Assembly: GCA_030146915.1 (NCBI GenBank)
Contig: JASLAT010000023.1
Span: 39,876-103,875 of the forward strand
Length of the DNA stretch: 64,000 bases
Direction of reading: 5' to 3'
DNA from: Tissierellales bacterium
GTDB lineage: Bacteria; Bacillota; Clostridia; Tissierellales; Tissierellaceae
Part shown: one piece after another, positions 52,085 through 60,397 of the stretch
How the letters are laid out: the number at the start of each line of letters is the position of its first letter
How positions within the stretch are numbered: position 1 is the first letter of the stretch
Notes under the pieces: generated by a model
Database searches by the model: none
Told to the model about the DNA's origin: nothing
Seen by the model: only the letters and a program-made list of their open reading frames with translations
Program-made: the position numbers and the translations under genes

Positions 52085-52606
52085 ATGGATTTGAAATCAA
52101 CAATAAGAATTATAGAAGACTTTCCTAAGGAAGGCATAAGTTTTAAAGATATTACTACTTTAACTAAAAATGGACCAGCTTTTAAGGAGGCCGTTAAGAT
52201 TATGGCTGATAACTTAAGGGATAAAGATGTCGACTATATCGCAGGACCAGAAGCTAGAGGATTTATTTTTGGTGCAGCTGTTGCTTATGAGTTAGGAGTT
52301 GGATTTGTTCAGATTAGAAAGAAAGGTAAGTTACCAGGTAAGGTAAAAGAAGCTAGTTACGATTTAGAGTATGGGTCTAATACTTTACAAGTACATGTAG
52401 ATTCTATAGAAAAAGGAAAAAATGTTGCTATAGTAGATGATTTACTAGCTACAGGTGGTACAGTTTCTGCAGTATCTAAATTGATAACGGAAGAGTTTGA
52501 AGCTAATTTAGTAGGACTAGAGTTTTTAATAGAATTAACTTCTTTAGAAGGTAGAAAAAAATTAAAAGGATATGATGTTAACTCTATTGTAACGTATGAT
52601 ATTTAA
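52085..52606 (+). CDS. apt: adenine phosphoribosyltransferase
   Basis: 173-residue purine salvage enzyme (adenine + PRPP to AMP). Segments: IEDFPKEGISFKDITTL, YIAGPEARGFIFGAAVAYELGVGFVQIRKKGKLPG, LEYGSNTLQVHVDSI and the PRPP loop NVAIVDDLLATGGTVSA. ATG 52085 follows TGGAGG with the right spacing; the long in-frame N-terminal extension from 52013 lies upstream of it and covers the promoter. In other Clostridia apt is often next to relA/spoT; here dinB follows after 15 bases. Confidence 0.95.
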   Translation: MDLKSTIRIIEDFPKEGISFKDITTLTKNGPAFKEAVKIMADNLRDKDVDYIAGPEARGFIFGAAVAYELGVGFVQIRKKGKLPGKVKEASYDLEYGSNTLQVHVDSIEKGKNVAIVDDLLATGGTVSAVSKLITEEFEANLVGLEFLIELTSLEGRKKLKGYDVNSIVTYDI

Positions 52607-52621
52607 GGCAGGTAGATTTAA

Positions 52622-53689
52622 TTGATATCTGATGGAGCTTTTAATGATTTAAATATATTGCATTTAGATATGGATGCTTTTTATGCGTCTGTTGAAGAAG
52701 TTGATGATCCAAGTTTAAAAGGTAAACCTGTAATAGTCGGTGGATTAAGTAATCATGGTGTTGTTACTACAGCAAATTATGAAGCAAGAAAATATGGAGT
52801 ACACTCTGCAATGCCTGCTTTTAAAGCTAAGGAGCTTTGTCCATATGGAATATATCTTAAACCTAGGATGAATAGATATAGGCAAGTTTCTGATGATATA
52901 TTTAAAATTTTGCGTCAATTTACAAACTCAATAGAGAAGCTATCTGTGGATGAAGCTTATTTAGATATAAGTCAAGTAAAAGCAAATCGGTTAGATATTA
53001 TAAAAGAAATAAAAGATAAGGTCTATAGAAATGTTGGTATAACAATGTCTATAGGCTTATCTTATAATAAGTTTCTAGCAAAAATCGCTTCAGATTGGAA
53101 CAAACCAAACGGACTTAAAATAATTGATTCTAGTATGGTTCCAGAAATTTTATATAATTTGAATATAAATAAAGTTTATGGAATTGGCCCTAAGTCTTCT
53201 GAAAAATTAAATAATATAGGAGTATTTACGGTAAGAGATTTAATCAGGCTAGATGAGGAATTTCTTATTGATTTGTTTGGTAAATCAGGTAGGGAAATAT
53301 ATTATAGGATCAGAGGAATAGATAGCAGAGCAGTAGAGATAGGTAGGGAAAGAAAATCATTAGGAGTTGAAAGAACCTTTAATAAGTCGACATTGAATAG
53401 AGAAAAACTAGAAAACTATTTGCGGGAATATACAAAGAAGCTCTGTGAAGATTTAAAATCAAAAGGATTGAAAGCTAGGACAGTTAATATAAAAGTAAAA
53501 GACGACGAGTTTAAGACCCAAACAAGAAGTAAGACATTATCTACATACATAGAAGATTTTGATGATATCTATAAAATAGGGCTAGAGCTTCTTAAAGAAG
53601 TTAAATTGGATAGAAGTATTAGATTATTAGGTATAAGTGTATCAAATTTAATATCTATTAATCTTGAGCAATTGTCTTTATTTGAATAG
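52622..53689 (+). CDS. dinB: DNA polymerase IV
   Basis: 355-residue Y-family translesion polymerase. Catalytic segments LHLDMDAFYASVEE and KLSVDEAYLDIS supply the Asp and Asp/Glu ligands. GVVTTANYEARKYGVHSAMP contains the nucleotide-gating region. The thumb helix-hairpin-helix is VYGIGPKSSEKLNNIGV, and the little-finger domain ends in the beta-clamp-binding LEQLSLFE. Start TTG 52622 has only a modest GGCAGGTAG upstream; it gives the correct family N terminus. No LexA box was noticed. Confidence 0.93.
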   Translation: MISDGAFNDLNILHLDMDAFYASVEEVDDPSLKGKPVIVGGLSNHGVVTTANYEARKYGVHSAMPAFKAKELCPYGIYLKPRMNRYRQVSDDIFKILRQFTNSIEKLSVDEAYLDISQVKANRLDIIKEIKDKVYRNVGITMSIGLSYNKFLAKIASDWNKPNGLKIIDSSMVPEILYNLNINKVYGIGPKSSEKLNNIGVFTVRDLIRLDEEFLIDLFGKSGREIYYRIRGIDSRAVEIGRERKSLGVERTFNKSTLNREKLENYLREYTKKLCEDLKSKGLKARTVNIKVKDDEFKTQTRSKTLSTYIEDFDDIYKIGLELLKEVKLDRSIRLLGISVSNLISINLEQLSLFE

Positions 53690-53701
53690 GGGGATATAAC
53701 G

Positions 53702-54223
53702 ATGAAAGCTTTATTAGTAATTGATATGCTAAATGATTTTATAAGAGAAGATGGAAAACTTACAAATGGTAAACCTGGTTTAGAAATTGTTCCTTATATT
53801 AAAAATAAAATTAAGGAATATAGGGATAAAAACTATAAAATAATTTATATTTGTGATAATCATGAAGAGGATGATTTAGAGTTTAAGATGTTCCCAAAAC
53901 ATTGTGTTAAAGGTAGTGAAGGAAGTGCAATAATTAAAGAACTATCTCCTTTAGTGGATGATAAAATAATACTAAAGAGAAGATATAGTGCCTTTTTTGG
54001 AACAGAGTTAGATTTATATCTTAGAGAAAATAAAATTAATGAGATAGGTATTGTAGGAGTTTGTACAAATATTTGTGTGCTATATACAACAGCTGATGCT
54101 AGAAATTTATCTTATGAAGTAAGTGTATATAAAAAGGGAGTAGCATCTTTTGATGAGGCAGCGCATAAATTTGCTTTAAAAGAAATAGAGTCTACTCTTG
54201 GTGCTAAAGTTATAGAGGAATAG
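53702..54223 (+). CDS. isochorismatase-family cysteine hydrolase
   Basis: 173-residue hydrolase of the nicotinamidase/isochorismatase superfamily. The catalytic triad appears as Asp in LLVIDMLNDF, Lys in IILKRRYSAF and Cys in GVCTNICV. The metal-binding region resembles YICDNHEEDDLEFKMFPKHC, the nicotinamidase D-x-H signature region, so nicotinamide to nicotinate hydrolysis (NAD salvage) is plausible but unproven. GGGGGATA precedes ATG 53702, 12 bases after dinB. Confidence 0.85.
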   Translation: MKALLVIDMLNDFIREDGKLTNGKPGLEIVPYIKNKIKEYRDKNYKIIYICDNHEEDDLEFKMFPKHCVKGSEGSAIIKELSPLVDDKIILKRRYSAFFGTELDLYLRENKINEIGIVGVCTNICVLYTTADARNLSYEVSVYKKGVASFDEAAHKFALKEIESTLGAKVIEE

Positions 54224-54232
54224 GGGGTTTAT

Positions 54233-54970
54233 ATGACCTGTTATAAGAAACAATTAAAAGTTCCATACTATCAATCTGATAAGGATGAGTATATGAGTCC
54301 AGTTTATATACTTAAAAATTTAGGTGAAATTTCAATTTCACACAATATCGAAGCATCTAAATCATTAGGTGATGAGTATAGTCAATATGGATGGATGTTA
54401 AATAAGTGGAAAGTTAGAATAAGTAAATATCCAAGAGTATTAGATGATATTGAGATAGTCACATGGATTTCTAAAGTAGATAGATTTTTTGTTAATAGGG
54501 AATTTTTAATAAAAGGATCTGATGGAGAATCTTTAGTTTATGCAACATCTCTTTGGATTTTTATTGACATGGAGAGAAGAAAGCCAGCTAGAATTAAGGA
54601 TGATATGATAGATTCAAAATTAATATATAATAAATCGTATTTAAAATCTTATACTAGGTTTCCTAAAAAATTTAAAGTAGATAATAGTATTGATTTTAAA
54701 GTAAGGCGAGAAGATATAGATTGGAATCAACATGTAAATAATGCTAACTATCTAAGTTGGATAATAGAATCCGTTCCAGATAATATTGTTAGTAGTTATA
54801 GGTTAATAGAATTCGAGATAGATTATAGACAGGAACTAACTTATCCAAATATAATTTCAGCAAATAGTAAGTTTGTAACAGATAAAGAAATTAATTTAAT
54901 ACATTCTATTACTAGTAGTGAAGGTGATATTGTCCATACTTTAGGATCAACAATTTGGCAAAAAAAGTAA
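54233..54970 (+). CDS. acyl-ACP thioesterase (FatA/FatB family)
   Basis: 245-residue double-hotdog thioesterase releasing fatty acids from acyl carrier protein. Features include the N-terminal hotdog with YGWMLNKWKVRISKYPRVLDDIEIVTWIS and the second hotdog with VRREDIDWNQHVNNANYLSWIIESVP. The latter carries the catalytic Asn-x-His pair and a downstream Glu. Length is normal for bacterial members. A free fatty acid product could connect with the DegV/FakB protein at the window start (inference). Nine bases after the hydrolase gene. Confidence 0.88.
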   Translation: MTCYKKQLKVPYYQSDKDEYMSPVYILKNLGEISISHNIEASKSLGDEYSQYGWMLNKWKVRISKYPRVLDDIEIVTWISKVDRFFVNREFLIKGSDGESLVYATSLWIFIDMERRKPARIKDDMIDSKLIYNKSYLKSYTRFPKKFKVDNSIDFKVRREDIDWNQHVNNANYLSWIIESVPDNIVSSYRLIEFEIDYRQELTYPNIISANSKFVTDKEINLIHSITSSEGDIVHTLGSTIWQKK

Positions 54971-55007
54971 AAAGTAGTGGCGATATATTAAAATAAAATT
55001 AAAAGTG

Positions 55008-55182
55008 TTGCATTATTTAAAAAATAGTGTTATAATAACTATTGTAGCTTTAATTCGTGAGTAAGAGTAATACGCAATAATTTCTAACACTGTATTTTTA
55101 ATTGTCATATAGACATGGAAATTTTATTGTTGGTATTTTTTACAACTGGATTAAAGAAATAAAATTTTCGGAGGTATATGCA
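55008..55182 (+). promoter_or_regulatory. cold-shock gene promoter and long 5' leader
   Basis: TTGCAT at 55008, 17-base spacer, extended -10 TGTTATAAT with TATAAT at 55031. Transcription would start near 55043, leaving about 140 untranslated bases before the csp ATG. Long leaders of csp mRNAs act as RNA thermosensors in other bacteria; that role here is inferred. No ORF with a ribosome binding site is present in the leader. Confidence 0.7.
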
Positions 55183-55380
55183 ATGAAAGGTACAGTAAAA
55201 TGGTTTAACGCAGAAAAAGGTTTTGGATTTATAACAACTGAGGAAGGAACAGATGTTTTCGCTCATTTCTCACAAATAAACAAAGAAGGATTCAAAACTT
55301 TAGAAGAAGGACAAGAAGTAGAATTTGAAGTTGTTGAAGGCGAAAAAGGCTTACAAGCTGAAAATATAAACATATTATAA
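55183..55380 (+). CDS. cspA: cold-shock protein (CspA family)
   Basis: 65-residue single-stranded nucleic-acid chaperone. It shows RNP1 KGFGFIT and RNP2 VFAHFS in the order MKGTVKWFNAEKGFGFIT...DVFAHFSQI, with VEFEVVEGEKGLQAENI at the end. Length matches the family exactly from ATG 55183, which follows CGGAGG; the 27-residue upstream extension from 55102 lies in the leader and is rejected. Confidence 0.95.
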   Translation: MKGTVKWFNAEKGFGFITTEEGTDVFAHFSQINKEGFKTLEEGQEVEFEVVEGEKGLQAENINIL

Positions 55381-55399
55381 TTTATAATTAGACAACTGA

Positions 55400-55430
55400 C
55401 CTCTTAAAGATTCGTTCTTTAAGAGGTTTT
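55400..55430 (+). terminator. intrinsic terminator after csp
   Basis: 11-base-pair stem CCTCTTAAAGA/TCTTTAAGAGG followed by TTTTCTATTTT. Confidence 0.9.
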
Positions 55431-55473
55431 CTATTTTATATTTATATAAAAATACCAATAAAGGAGAATTCAA

Positions 55474-56220
55474 ATGAGTGATAAAGTATTAGCGAGAGTT
55501 GAAGATAAGGAAATAACAAATGAGGTTGTAGATAAGTTTTTAACAGAATTAGGACCTCAAGTATCCATGCAATTTAATAATCCTATGGGAAGAAAAAGAA
55601 TTGTAGATGAGCTGGTAAGTCAAGAATTATTCTATTTAAATGCTCTAGAAGAAGGTATTGATAAGGAAGAAGGATTTTTAACAGAGTTAGAAAAATTAAA
55701 AGAAGGTTTATTAAAACAATATGTTATTGGTAAACTATTGGAAGATGTAAAAGTTGAAGATGCTGATCTTGAAGAATATTATAATGAAAATACTGAAATG
55801 TTTAAAAAACCAGAAACTGTTATGGCAAGTCATATTTTAGTAGATAGTGAAGAAAAAGCTAATGATATAGCTAAAGAAATCAAGGATGGATTAGCTTTTG
55901 AAGAAGCAGCTAAGGAATATTCTAGTTGTCCATCAAATCAACAAGGTGGTAATTTAGGAGAGTTTGGAAGAGGACAGATGGTACCAGAATTTGAAGAAGC
56001 TGCTTTTTCTTTAGAAATAGATGAACTATCTTCTCCTGTAAAAACTGACCATGGATATCACTTAATAGTTGTAAAGGAAAAGAACGAAGAAGGTATTATA
56101 CCTTTCGAAGAAGTAAAAGAAAACTTAAGAATGCAATTATTAGGATTAAAACAACAAGAAAAATATTTAGCAAAAAGTGATGAATTAAAAGAAAAATATG
56201 ATGTTGAAGTAAACATTTAA
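55474..56220 (+). CDS. parvulin-type peptidyl-prolyl isomerase, cytoplasmic form
   Basis: 248-residue foldase with an N-terminal SurA/PrsA-like helical region (about 1-105). A PpiC rotamase domain follows: ETVMASHILVDSEEKANDIAKEI, AAKEYSSCPSNQQGGNLGEFGRGQMVPEFEEAAFSLEIDELSSPVKTDHGYHLIVV. Catalytic His (SHIL, GYHLI), Met/Phe and Gln positions are present. Unlike PrsA there is no signal peptide or lipobox, so it should work in the cytoplasm. AAAGGAG precedes ATG 55474. Single gene between terminators. Confidence 0.9.
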   Translation: MSDKVLARVEDKEITNEVVDKFLTELGPQVSMQFNNPMGRKRIVDELVSQELFYLNALEEGIDKEEGFLTELEKLKEGLLKQYVIGKLLEDVKVEDADLEEYYNENTEMFKKPETVMASHILVDSEEKANDIAKEIKDGLAFEEAAKEYSSCPSNQQGGNLGEFGRGQMVPEFEEAAFSLEIDELSSPVKTDHGYHLIVVKEKNEEGIIPFEEVKENLRMQLLGLKQQEKYLAKSDELKEKYDVEVNI

Positions 56221-56239
56221 CTAATAGTATTTAAAAAAT

Positions 56240-56300
56240 AATACTTCCAGAGTAGAAGGTCTAATTAAAGATTAACTATCTATCTGGAAGTATTTTTTTG
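56240..56300 (+). terminator. intrinsic terminator after parvulin gene
   Basis: Outer stem AATACTTCCAG/CTGGAAGTATT closing a 33-base internal region, followed by a T-run. Confidence 0.8.
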
Positions 56301-56395
56301 TAGAATTAAATATATTGTAACTAGATAAAAAATATTACTTTAAGTTAAGAATTTTATATTTAAAGTTTGTATTAGAATACATAATTATATATATT

Positions 56396-56431
56396 GCACT
56401 AGATATAGATGTTTGATATTATATATAGACA
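56396..56431 (+). promoter_or_regulatory. possible pair of NrdR boxes
   Basis: CTAGATATAG (56399-56408) and TTATATATAG (56419-56428) each differ by one base from the core CTATATATAG of the NrdR-box consensus. They are 20 bases apart (about two helical turns) and directly upstream of the NrdD-like gene. The AT-richness of the region makes chance matches possible. Confidence 0.35.
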
Positions 56432-56452
56432 ATATGTGGTTAGGAGGATTGG

Positions 56453-58531
56453 ATGATAACCAAAATTAAAAAAAGAGATGGAAGGGAAGTTCCTTTTAAT
56501 ATAGAAAAGATATCTAATGCTATCTTTAAAGCTGCACAAGCAGTAGGAGGACAAGATTATAAGACCTCTATGGATCTTGCAGAAAAGGTAGTAAATAGAA
56601 TACAGACTTTAGATTTTATAGATTTACCAACAGTTGAAGATATACAAGATTCTGTTGAAAAAGTTTTGATAGAAGAAGGGCATGCGAAAACGGCCAAAGA
56701 ATATATATTATATAGGGCTGAGAGAAATAGAGTTAGAGAGATGAATACAAGGTTGATGAAAATCTTTGAAGACTTAACTTTTAATGGTGAGTCAAGTAAT
56801 CTAGCAGAAACGTCAAAATCAATAATGTTTAAATATGCTAGTGAATCTTCAAAAAAATTTTATGATCTATTTGTACTTAACCCAGAGCATTCTAAGGCAG
56901 ATAAAGCTGGAGAGATACATATAGATAATTTAGAGTTTTTAACTTTAACAACTAACAATTGCCAGTTAGATCTTATAGATATGTTTAAAGAAAAATTTGA
57001 ATTTAATCATATTAGTTCATATTTTAATGTTATATTAACAAGCTTACAATTGAATCAAAATGATCAATATGGACATCAGTCAATTCCTAACTTTGATTAT
57101 TTAATAGCTGTAGCAGTTAAGAATGTTTATAAACATCAATATAGAAAAAATCTAAAAGAGTATGTAGATCTGTTAATTAAAGATATAGACTTAGAAGAAA
57201 ATCTTGAAAATATGTTTAGTACTTTAGAGATGGAATATAAATTAATCCCTTCTATAACAGATAAGAATCTATATATAATTAAAGAAAAAGAATATTTAAA
57301 AGAAATTATTTTAGATGAGGACCTTGTAGATAAATTACAACAGTTATCTCTGTCATATGCTTATAAAGAGATTGATGAACAGTTGTATATAGCGATGAAA
57401 GATTTCATATTTAGTTTAAATCTACTTAGTTCTAACATAGGTGGGAGTAATTTACTAACTACAATAAATTATGGAACAGATATATCAAGTGAGGGAAGAT
57501 TAGTTATAAAAAATATAATTAAAGCTAGCTATGATTATGTGTTATTGAACAAAAAATATATATACCCAGTTCATATCTTTAAACTGAAAGATGGAACTAA
57601 TCTTAGGTTTAATGACCCTAACTATGACTTATTAAAAGAATCATATAAACTTTTAGGAGCATCTAAAAGTTTAAATTATTCATTTATGGATGCAGATTAT
57701 AACATAAAGTACTATGACGAAAATTTTAATAGTAGTGAAGTAGCATATACAGCAGATGGTTATAGAATAATAGATAACGTTTATGATAAAGATAAATCAG
57801 TAGTATCGGGTAGGGGTAATTTAAGTTCAACAGTTATAAATTTACCTAGATTAGCGCTGGAAAGTGAAGGGAATATAGGTGATTTTTTTAAGTTGTTAGA
57901 TAGTAGGGTAAACTTAGTAATTACTCAACTATTAGAAAGGTTTGAAATTCAAGCTTCAAAAAAAGTAAAAAATTATCCTTTTCTTATGGGGAAAGGAATA
58001 TGGATGGATTCACAATTTTTGGAGGATGAATCTAGTATAAGACAAGTTCTTAAACATGGAAATTTAAATTTAGGCTTTATAGGTTTAAGAGAAAGTTTAA
58101 TAATACTAGAAGGTAAGGATCACTCAGAAAGCCTTGAGTCCCAAGAGTTAGGAATTAGAATTATTAAGTACTTAAGGGATAGGATGGATGATATAAGTGA
58201 ACAATATTCTATGAATTTTCAAATAATGTCTTATAATGATAATGCGGTTAGTAAGAAATTTTTAAAATTAGATTATGAAAAGTTTGGTCTAATAGAAGGA
58301 GTAACAAATCAAGAACATTATAGTTTAGGATTTAATTTAGATAAAGATTCTAATATATCTCTATTAGAAAGAATAAAAATAGAAGCACCATATCATAAGC
58401 TAACAAATGGTGGACATAGAACTAAATTATACTTAGATGAAAAAAGAGCTTATTCTTGGCAAGAATTATATTTAATACTATTAACTATGATGGAAAAAGG
58501 AATCGGATTTTGTAATCTAAAACTTATTTAA
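56453..58531 (+). CDS. NrdD-like protein (class III ribonucleotide reductase paralogue) lacking glycyl-radical domain
   Basis: 692 residues. An N-terminal ATP-cone (about 1-95, ITKIKKRDGREVPFNIEKISNAIF) is followed by a barrel that aligns with anaerobic NrdD: TNNCQLDLIDMF (Cys170), INYGTDISSEGR, PVHIFKLKDGTN, FNSSEVAYTADGYRI, GRGNLSSTVINLPRLAL. The thiyl-radical cysteine of the usual MGCRT segment is missing (DGYRI, Tyr near 437). The protein stops at MEKGIGFCNLKLI, just before where NrdD enzymes carry the CxxC zinc site and glycyl-radical loop. It cannot be a normal reductase. The frame is intact, with GGAGG ahead of ATG 56453, so it is probably a functional pseudoenzyme rather than debris. 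No nrdG activase is adjacent. Confidence 0.85.
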   Translation: MITKIKKRDGREVPFNIEKISNAIFKAAQAVGGQDYKTSMDLAEKVVNRIQTLDFIDLPTVEDIQDSVEKVLIEEGHAKTAKEYILYRAERNRVREMNTRLMKIFEDLTFNGESSNLAETSKSIMFKYASESSKKFYDLFVLNPEHSKADKAGEIHIDNLEFLTLTTNNCQLDLIDMFKEKFEFNHISSYFNVILTSLQLNQNDQYGHQSIPNFDYLIAVAVKNVYKHQYRKNLKEYVDLLIKDIDLEENLENMFSTLEMEYKLIPSITDKNLYIIKEKEYLKEIILDEDLVDKLQQLSLSYAYKEIDEQLYIAMKDFIFSLNLLSSNIGGSNLLTTINYGTDISSEGRLVIKNIIKASYDYVLLNKKYIYPVHIFKLKDGTNLRFNDPNYDLLKESYKLLGASKSLNYSFMDADYNIKYYDENFNSSEVAYTADGYRIIDNVYDKDKSVVSGRGNLSSTVINLPRLALESEGNIGDFFKLLDSRVNLVITQLLERFEIQASKKVKNYPFLMGKGIWMDSQFLEDESSIRQVLKHGNLNLGFIGLRESLIILEGKDHSESLESQELGIRIIKYLRDRMDDISEQYSMNFQIMSYNDNAVSKKFLKLDYEKFGLIEGVTNQEHYSLGFNLDKDSNISLLERIKIEAPYHKLTNGGHRTKLYLDEKRAYSWQELYLILLTMMEKGIGFCNLKLI

Positions 58532-58555
58532 AAAGACTTTTCTATAAAGTCTTTT
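58531..58555 (+). terminator. intrinsic terminator after NrdD-like gene
   Basis: Ten-base-pair stem AAAAGACTTT/AAAGTCTTTT followed by T residues, starting at the stop codon. No trace of a lost C-terminal NrdD domain lies beyond it. Confidence 0.85.
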
Positions 58556-58596
58556 TTTGTTGTATAATATAAGTTGATGTTTTAAGGAGGGAGAAG

Positions 58597-59433
58597 GTGT
58601 ATAAGTTAATAGCACTTGATTTAGATGGAACATTGTTAAATGATGATAAGGTCATACCAGAAAAGAATATAAAGCTTGTAAATGATCTGCTTAAGCAAGG
58701 ATATGAAGTGGTTTTTGCTACAGGAAGAAGATATTTGGCAGCTAAAGAGTTTATAGATTGTTTTGATCAAGATCTTGTAATAATAGCAAATAATGGCAAT
58801 ATGGTAAGACATACTTCAAATGATGGTTTAATTTATGCTGAGTATTTAAATAAAGATAGATTGGAATTTGTATTAACGGAAGGTAAAAAGTTAGGCTTAC
58901 ATCCGACTATACATGTAAATAAGTTTAATGAAGGTATAGATATGGTTTGTGAACTTGAAAAGGATCATCCTGTATATCATAATTATATAGAGTTAGAAGA
59001 TAGATGTTTTAAAGTAGATAACTTTTTAGAGGAAGATTTAAAAATATTGTCTATAGTTTATCTAGGCGATTTTAAGAAATTAAAGTCTTTAAGAGATACT
59101 ATAGTAGGAGAGTATCCTAATGATTATAAGACTTATTTAATGAGTAATATACTTTTAGCAGATGGTCTGTTAGAGGTAGTAAACCCTATAGGGAGTAAGT
59201 GGAATAGTGTATTAAACTATGCTCATAGCATGGGTATAAAATCATCAGAGATAATTGCTGTTGGAGATGATGAAAATGATCTAGAGATGATAAAAAATGC
59301 AGGTTTAGGTATTGCTATGAGAAATGCAGTTGATCCAGTAAAAAGAGTATCTGATATAATTACTCAATATAATAATAATGAAGCTGGATTAGCTTATACT
59401 TTAGAAAATGTTTTACAATTGAAGGAGGACTAG
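58597..59433 (+). CDS. Cof-type HAD-IIB phosphatase
   Basis: 278-residue HAD hydrolase: motif I ALDLDGTLLNDD, motif II region FATGRRYLAAKEF, lysine in PIGSKWNSVLNYA, motif IV VGDDENDLEMIKNAG and the closing IAMRNAVDPVK. Broad-specificity sugar-phosphate or nucleotide phosphatase by family; the substrate is unknown. Second Cof-type gene in the window, related to 21415-22242 but clearly distinct. GTG start 58597 after AAGGAGGGAG. Stop is one base from the next start. Confidence 0.88.
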   Translation: MYKLIALDLDGTLLNDDKVIPEKNIKLVNDLLKQGYEVVFATGRRYLAAKEFIDCFDQDLVIIANNGNMVRHTSNDGLIYAEYLNKDRLEFVLTEGKKLGLHPTIHVNKFNEGIDMVCELEKDHPVYHNYIELEDRCFKVDNFLEEDLKILSIVYLGDFKKLKSLRDTIVGEYPNDYKTYLMSNILLADGLLEVVNPIGSKWNSVLNYAHSMGIKSSEIIAVGDDENDLEMIKNAGLGIAMRNAVDPVKRVSDIITQYNNNEAGLAYTLENVLQLKED

Positions 59434-59434
59434 T

Positions 59435-60385
59435 TTGAATAAAATAGAGGTGTATAATACTTATTCATCTTATTTAGAAAACAAGTATGGTGAAAAAGTT
59501 TATAAATTACCTATTAAATTAGATTTGACATGCCCTAATAGGGATGGTTCAGTAGGCTGGGGAGGCTGTATTTTTTGTGGAGATGAGGGTGGAGCCTTTG
59601 AAAATTTATCTGCTGAGCTTAATATAAGAGAGCAATTAGAGAAAAATAAGGATTATATAGGTAGTAGATATAAGGCTAAGAAGTTTATAGCATATTTTCA
59701 AAATTATACAAACACTTATATGAGTATAGAGAAATTTAAGAAAGTTATAAAAGAGGCTATAGTTAAGGATGTAGTGGGAATATCTATATCTACAAGACCA
59801 GATTGTTTAAGAGAGGACTATCTTGAGTTTTTAAGTGATATAAAAAATAAATACAATTTAGAAATAACCATAGAGATGGGATTACAGACTGTTAATTATA
59901 AAAGTTTAAAGAAAATAAATAGAGGACATACTTTAGCAGAATATATAGATGCATCTATTATGATAAAAAAATATAATCTTAGAAACTGTACACATTTGAT
60001 TTTAAATCTGCCATGGGATGATGAGATAGATGTGATAGAAAATGCTAAAATATTATCAGCTTTAAAGGTTGATGAAGTAAAATTACACTCTTTATATATA
60101 GTGAAAAATACTCCTCTTGCTAAAATGTATTTAGATAATAAAATTAAGTTAATATCTAGTGATGATTATAAAGATAGGGTTATAACCTTTTTAAGATATC
60201 TATCAGAGGACATAGTAATTCAGAGATTATTAGGTAGAGCACCTGAAGATGAAGTTTTATTTGAAAATTGGGGTCAATCTTGGTGGAAAATTAGAGATGA
60301 TATAGTTAATGAGATGGAAGAAAAAGGATATAAGCAAGGTGATAAGTTTAATTATTTAAATGGGTATGGACTTAGAAAATTTTAA
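59435..60385 (+). CDS. TIGR01212-type radical SAM protein (YtqA-like)
   Basis: 316-residue radical SAM enzyme. The iron-sulfur ligands are in DLTCPNRDGSVGWGGCIFCG, with the C-x9-C-x2-C spacing of this family rather than the canonical CxxxCxxC. Other blocks are SISTRPDCL, IEMGLQTVNYKSLKKINRGH, THLILNLPWDDE and HSLYIVKNTPLAKMY. Fe-S and S-adenosylmethionine generate the 5'-deoxyadenosyl radical. The exact substrate of this group is not established to my knowledge. TTG start at 59435 with GGAGGA upstream. Confidence 0.85.
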   Translation: MNKIEVYNTYSSYLENKYGEKVYKLPIKLDLTCPNRDGSVGWGGCIFCGDEGGAFENLSAELNIREQLEKNKDYIGSRYKAKKFIAYFQNYTNTYMSIEKFKKVIKEAIVKDVVGISISTRPDCLREDYLEFLSDIKNKYNLEITIEMGLQTVNYKSLKKINRGHTLAEYIDASIMIKKYNLRNCTHLILNLPWDDEIDVIENAKILSALKVDEVKLHSLYIVKNTPLAKMYLDNKIKLISSDDYKDRVITFLRYLSEDIVIQRLLGRAPEDEVLFENWGQSWWKIRDDIVNEMEEKGYKQGDKFNYLNGYGLRKF

Positions 60386-60397
60386 AGAGGTGTTTAT

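Noticed and set aside
56453..58531. NrdD-like gene as an ordinary pseudogene
   Set aside because: No frameshift or internal stop in 692 codons, a normal ribosome binding site and a terminator right after the stop. Clean truncation plus loss of one catalytic residue suggests a maintained variant, not decay.
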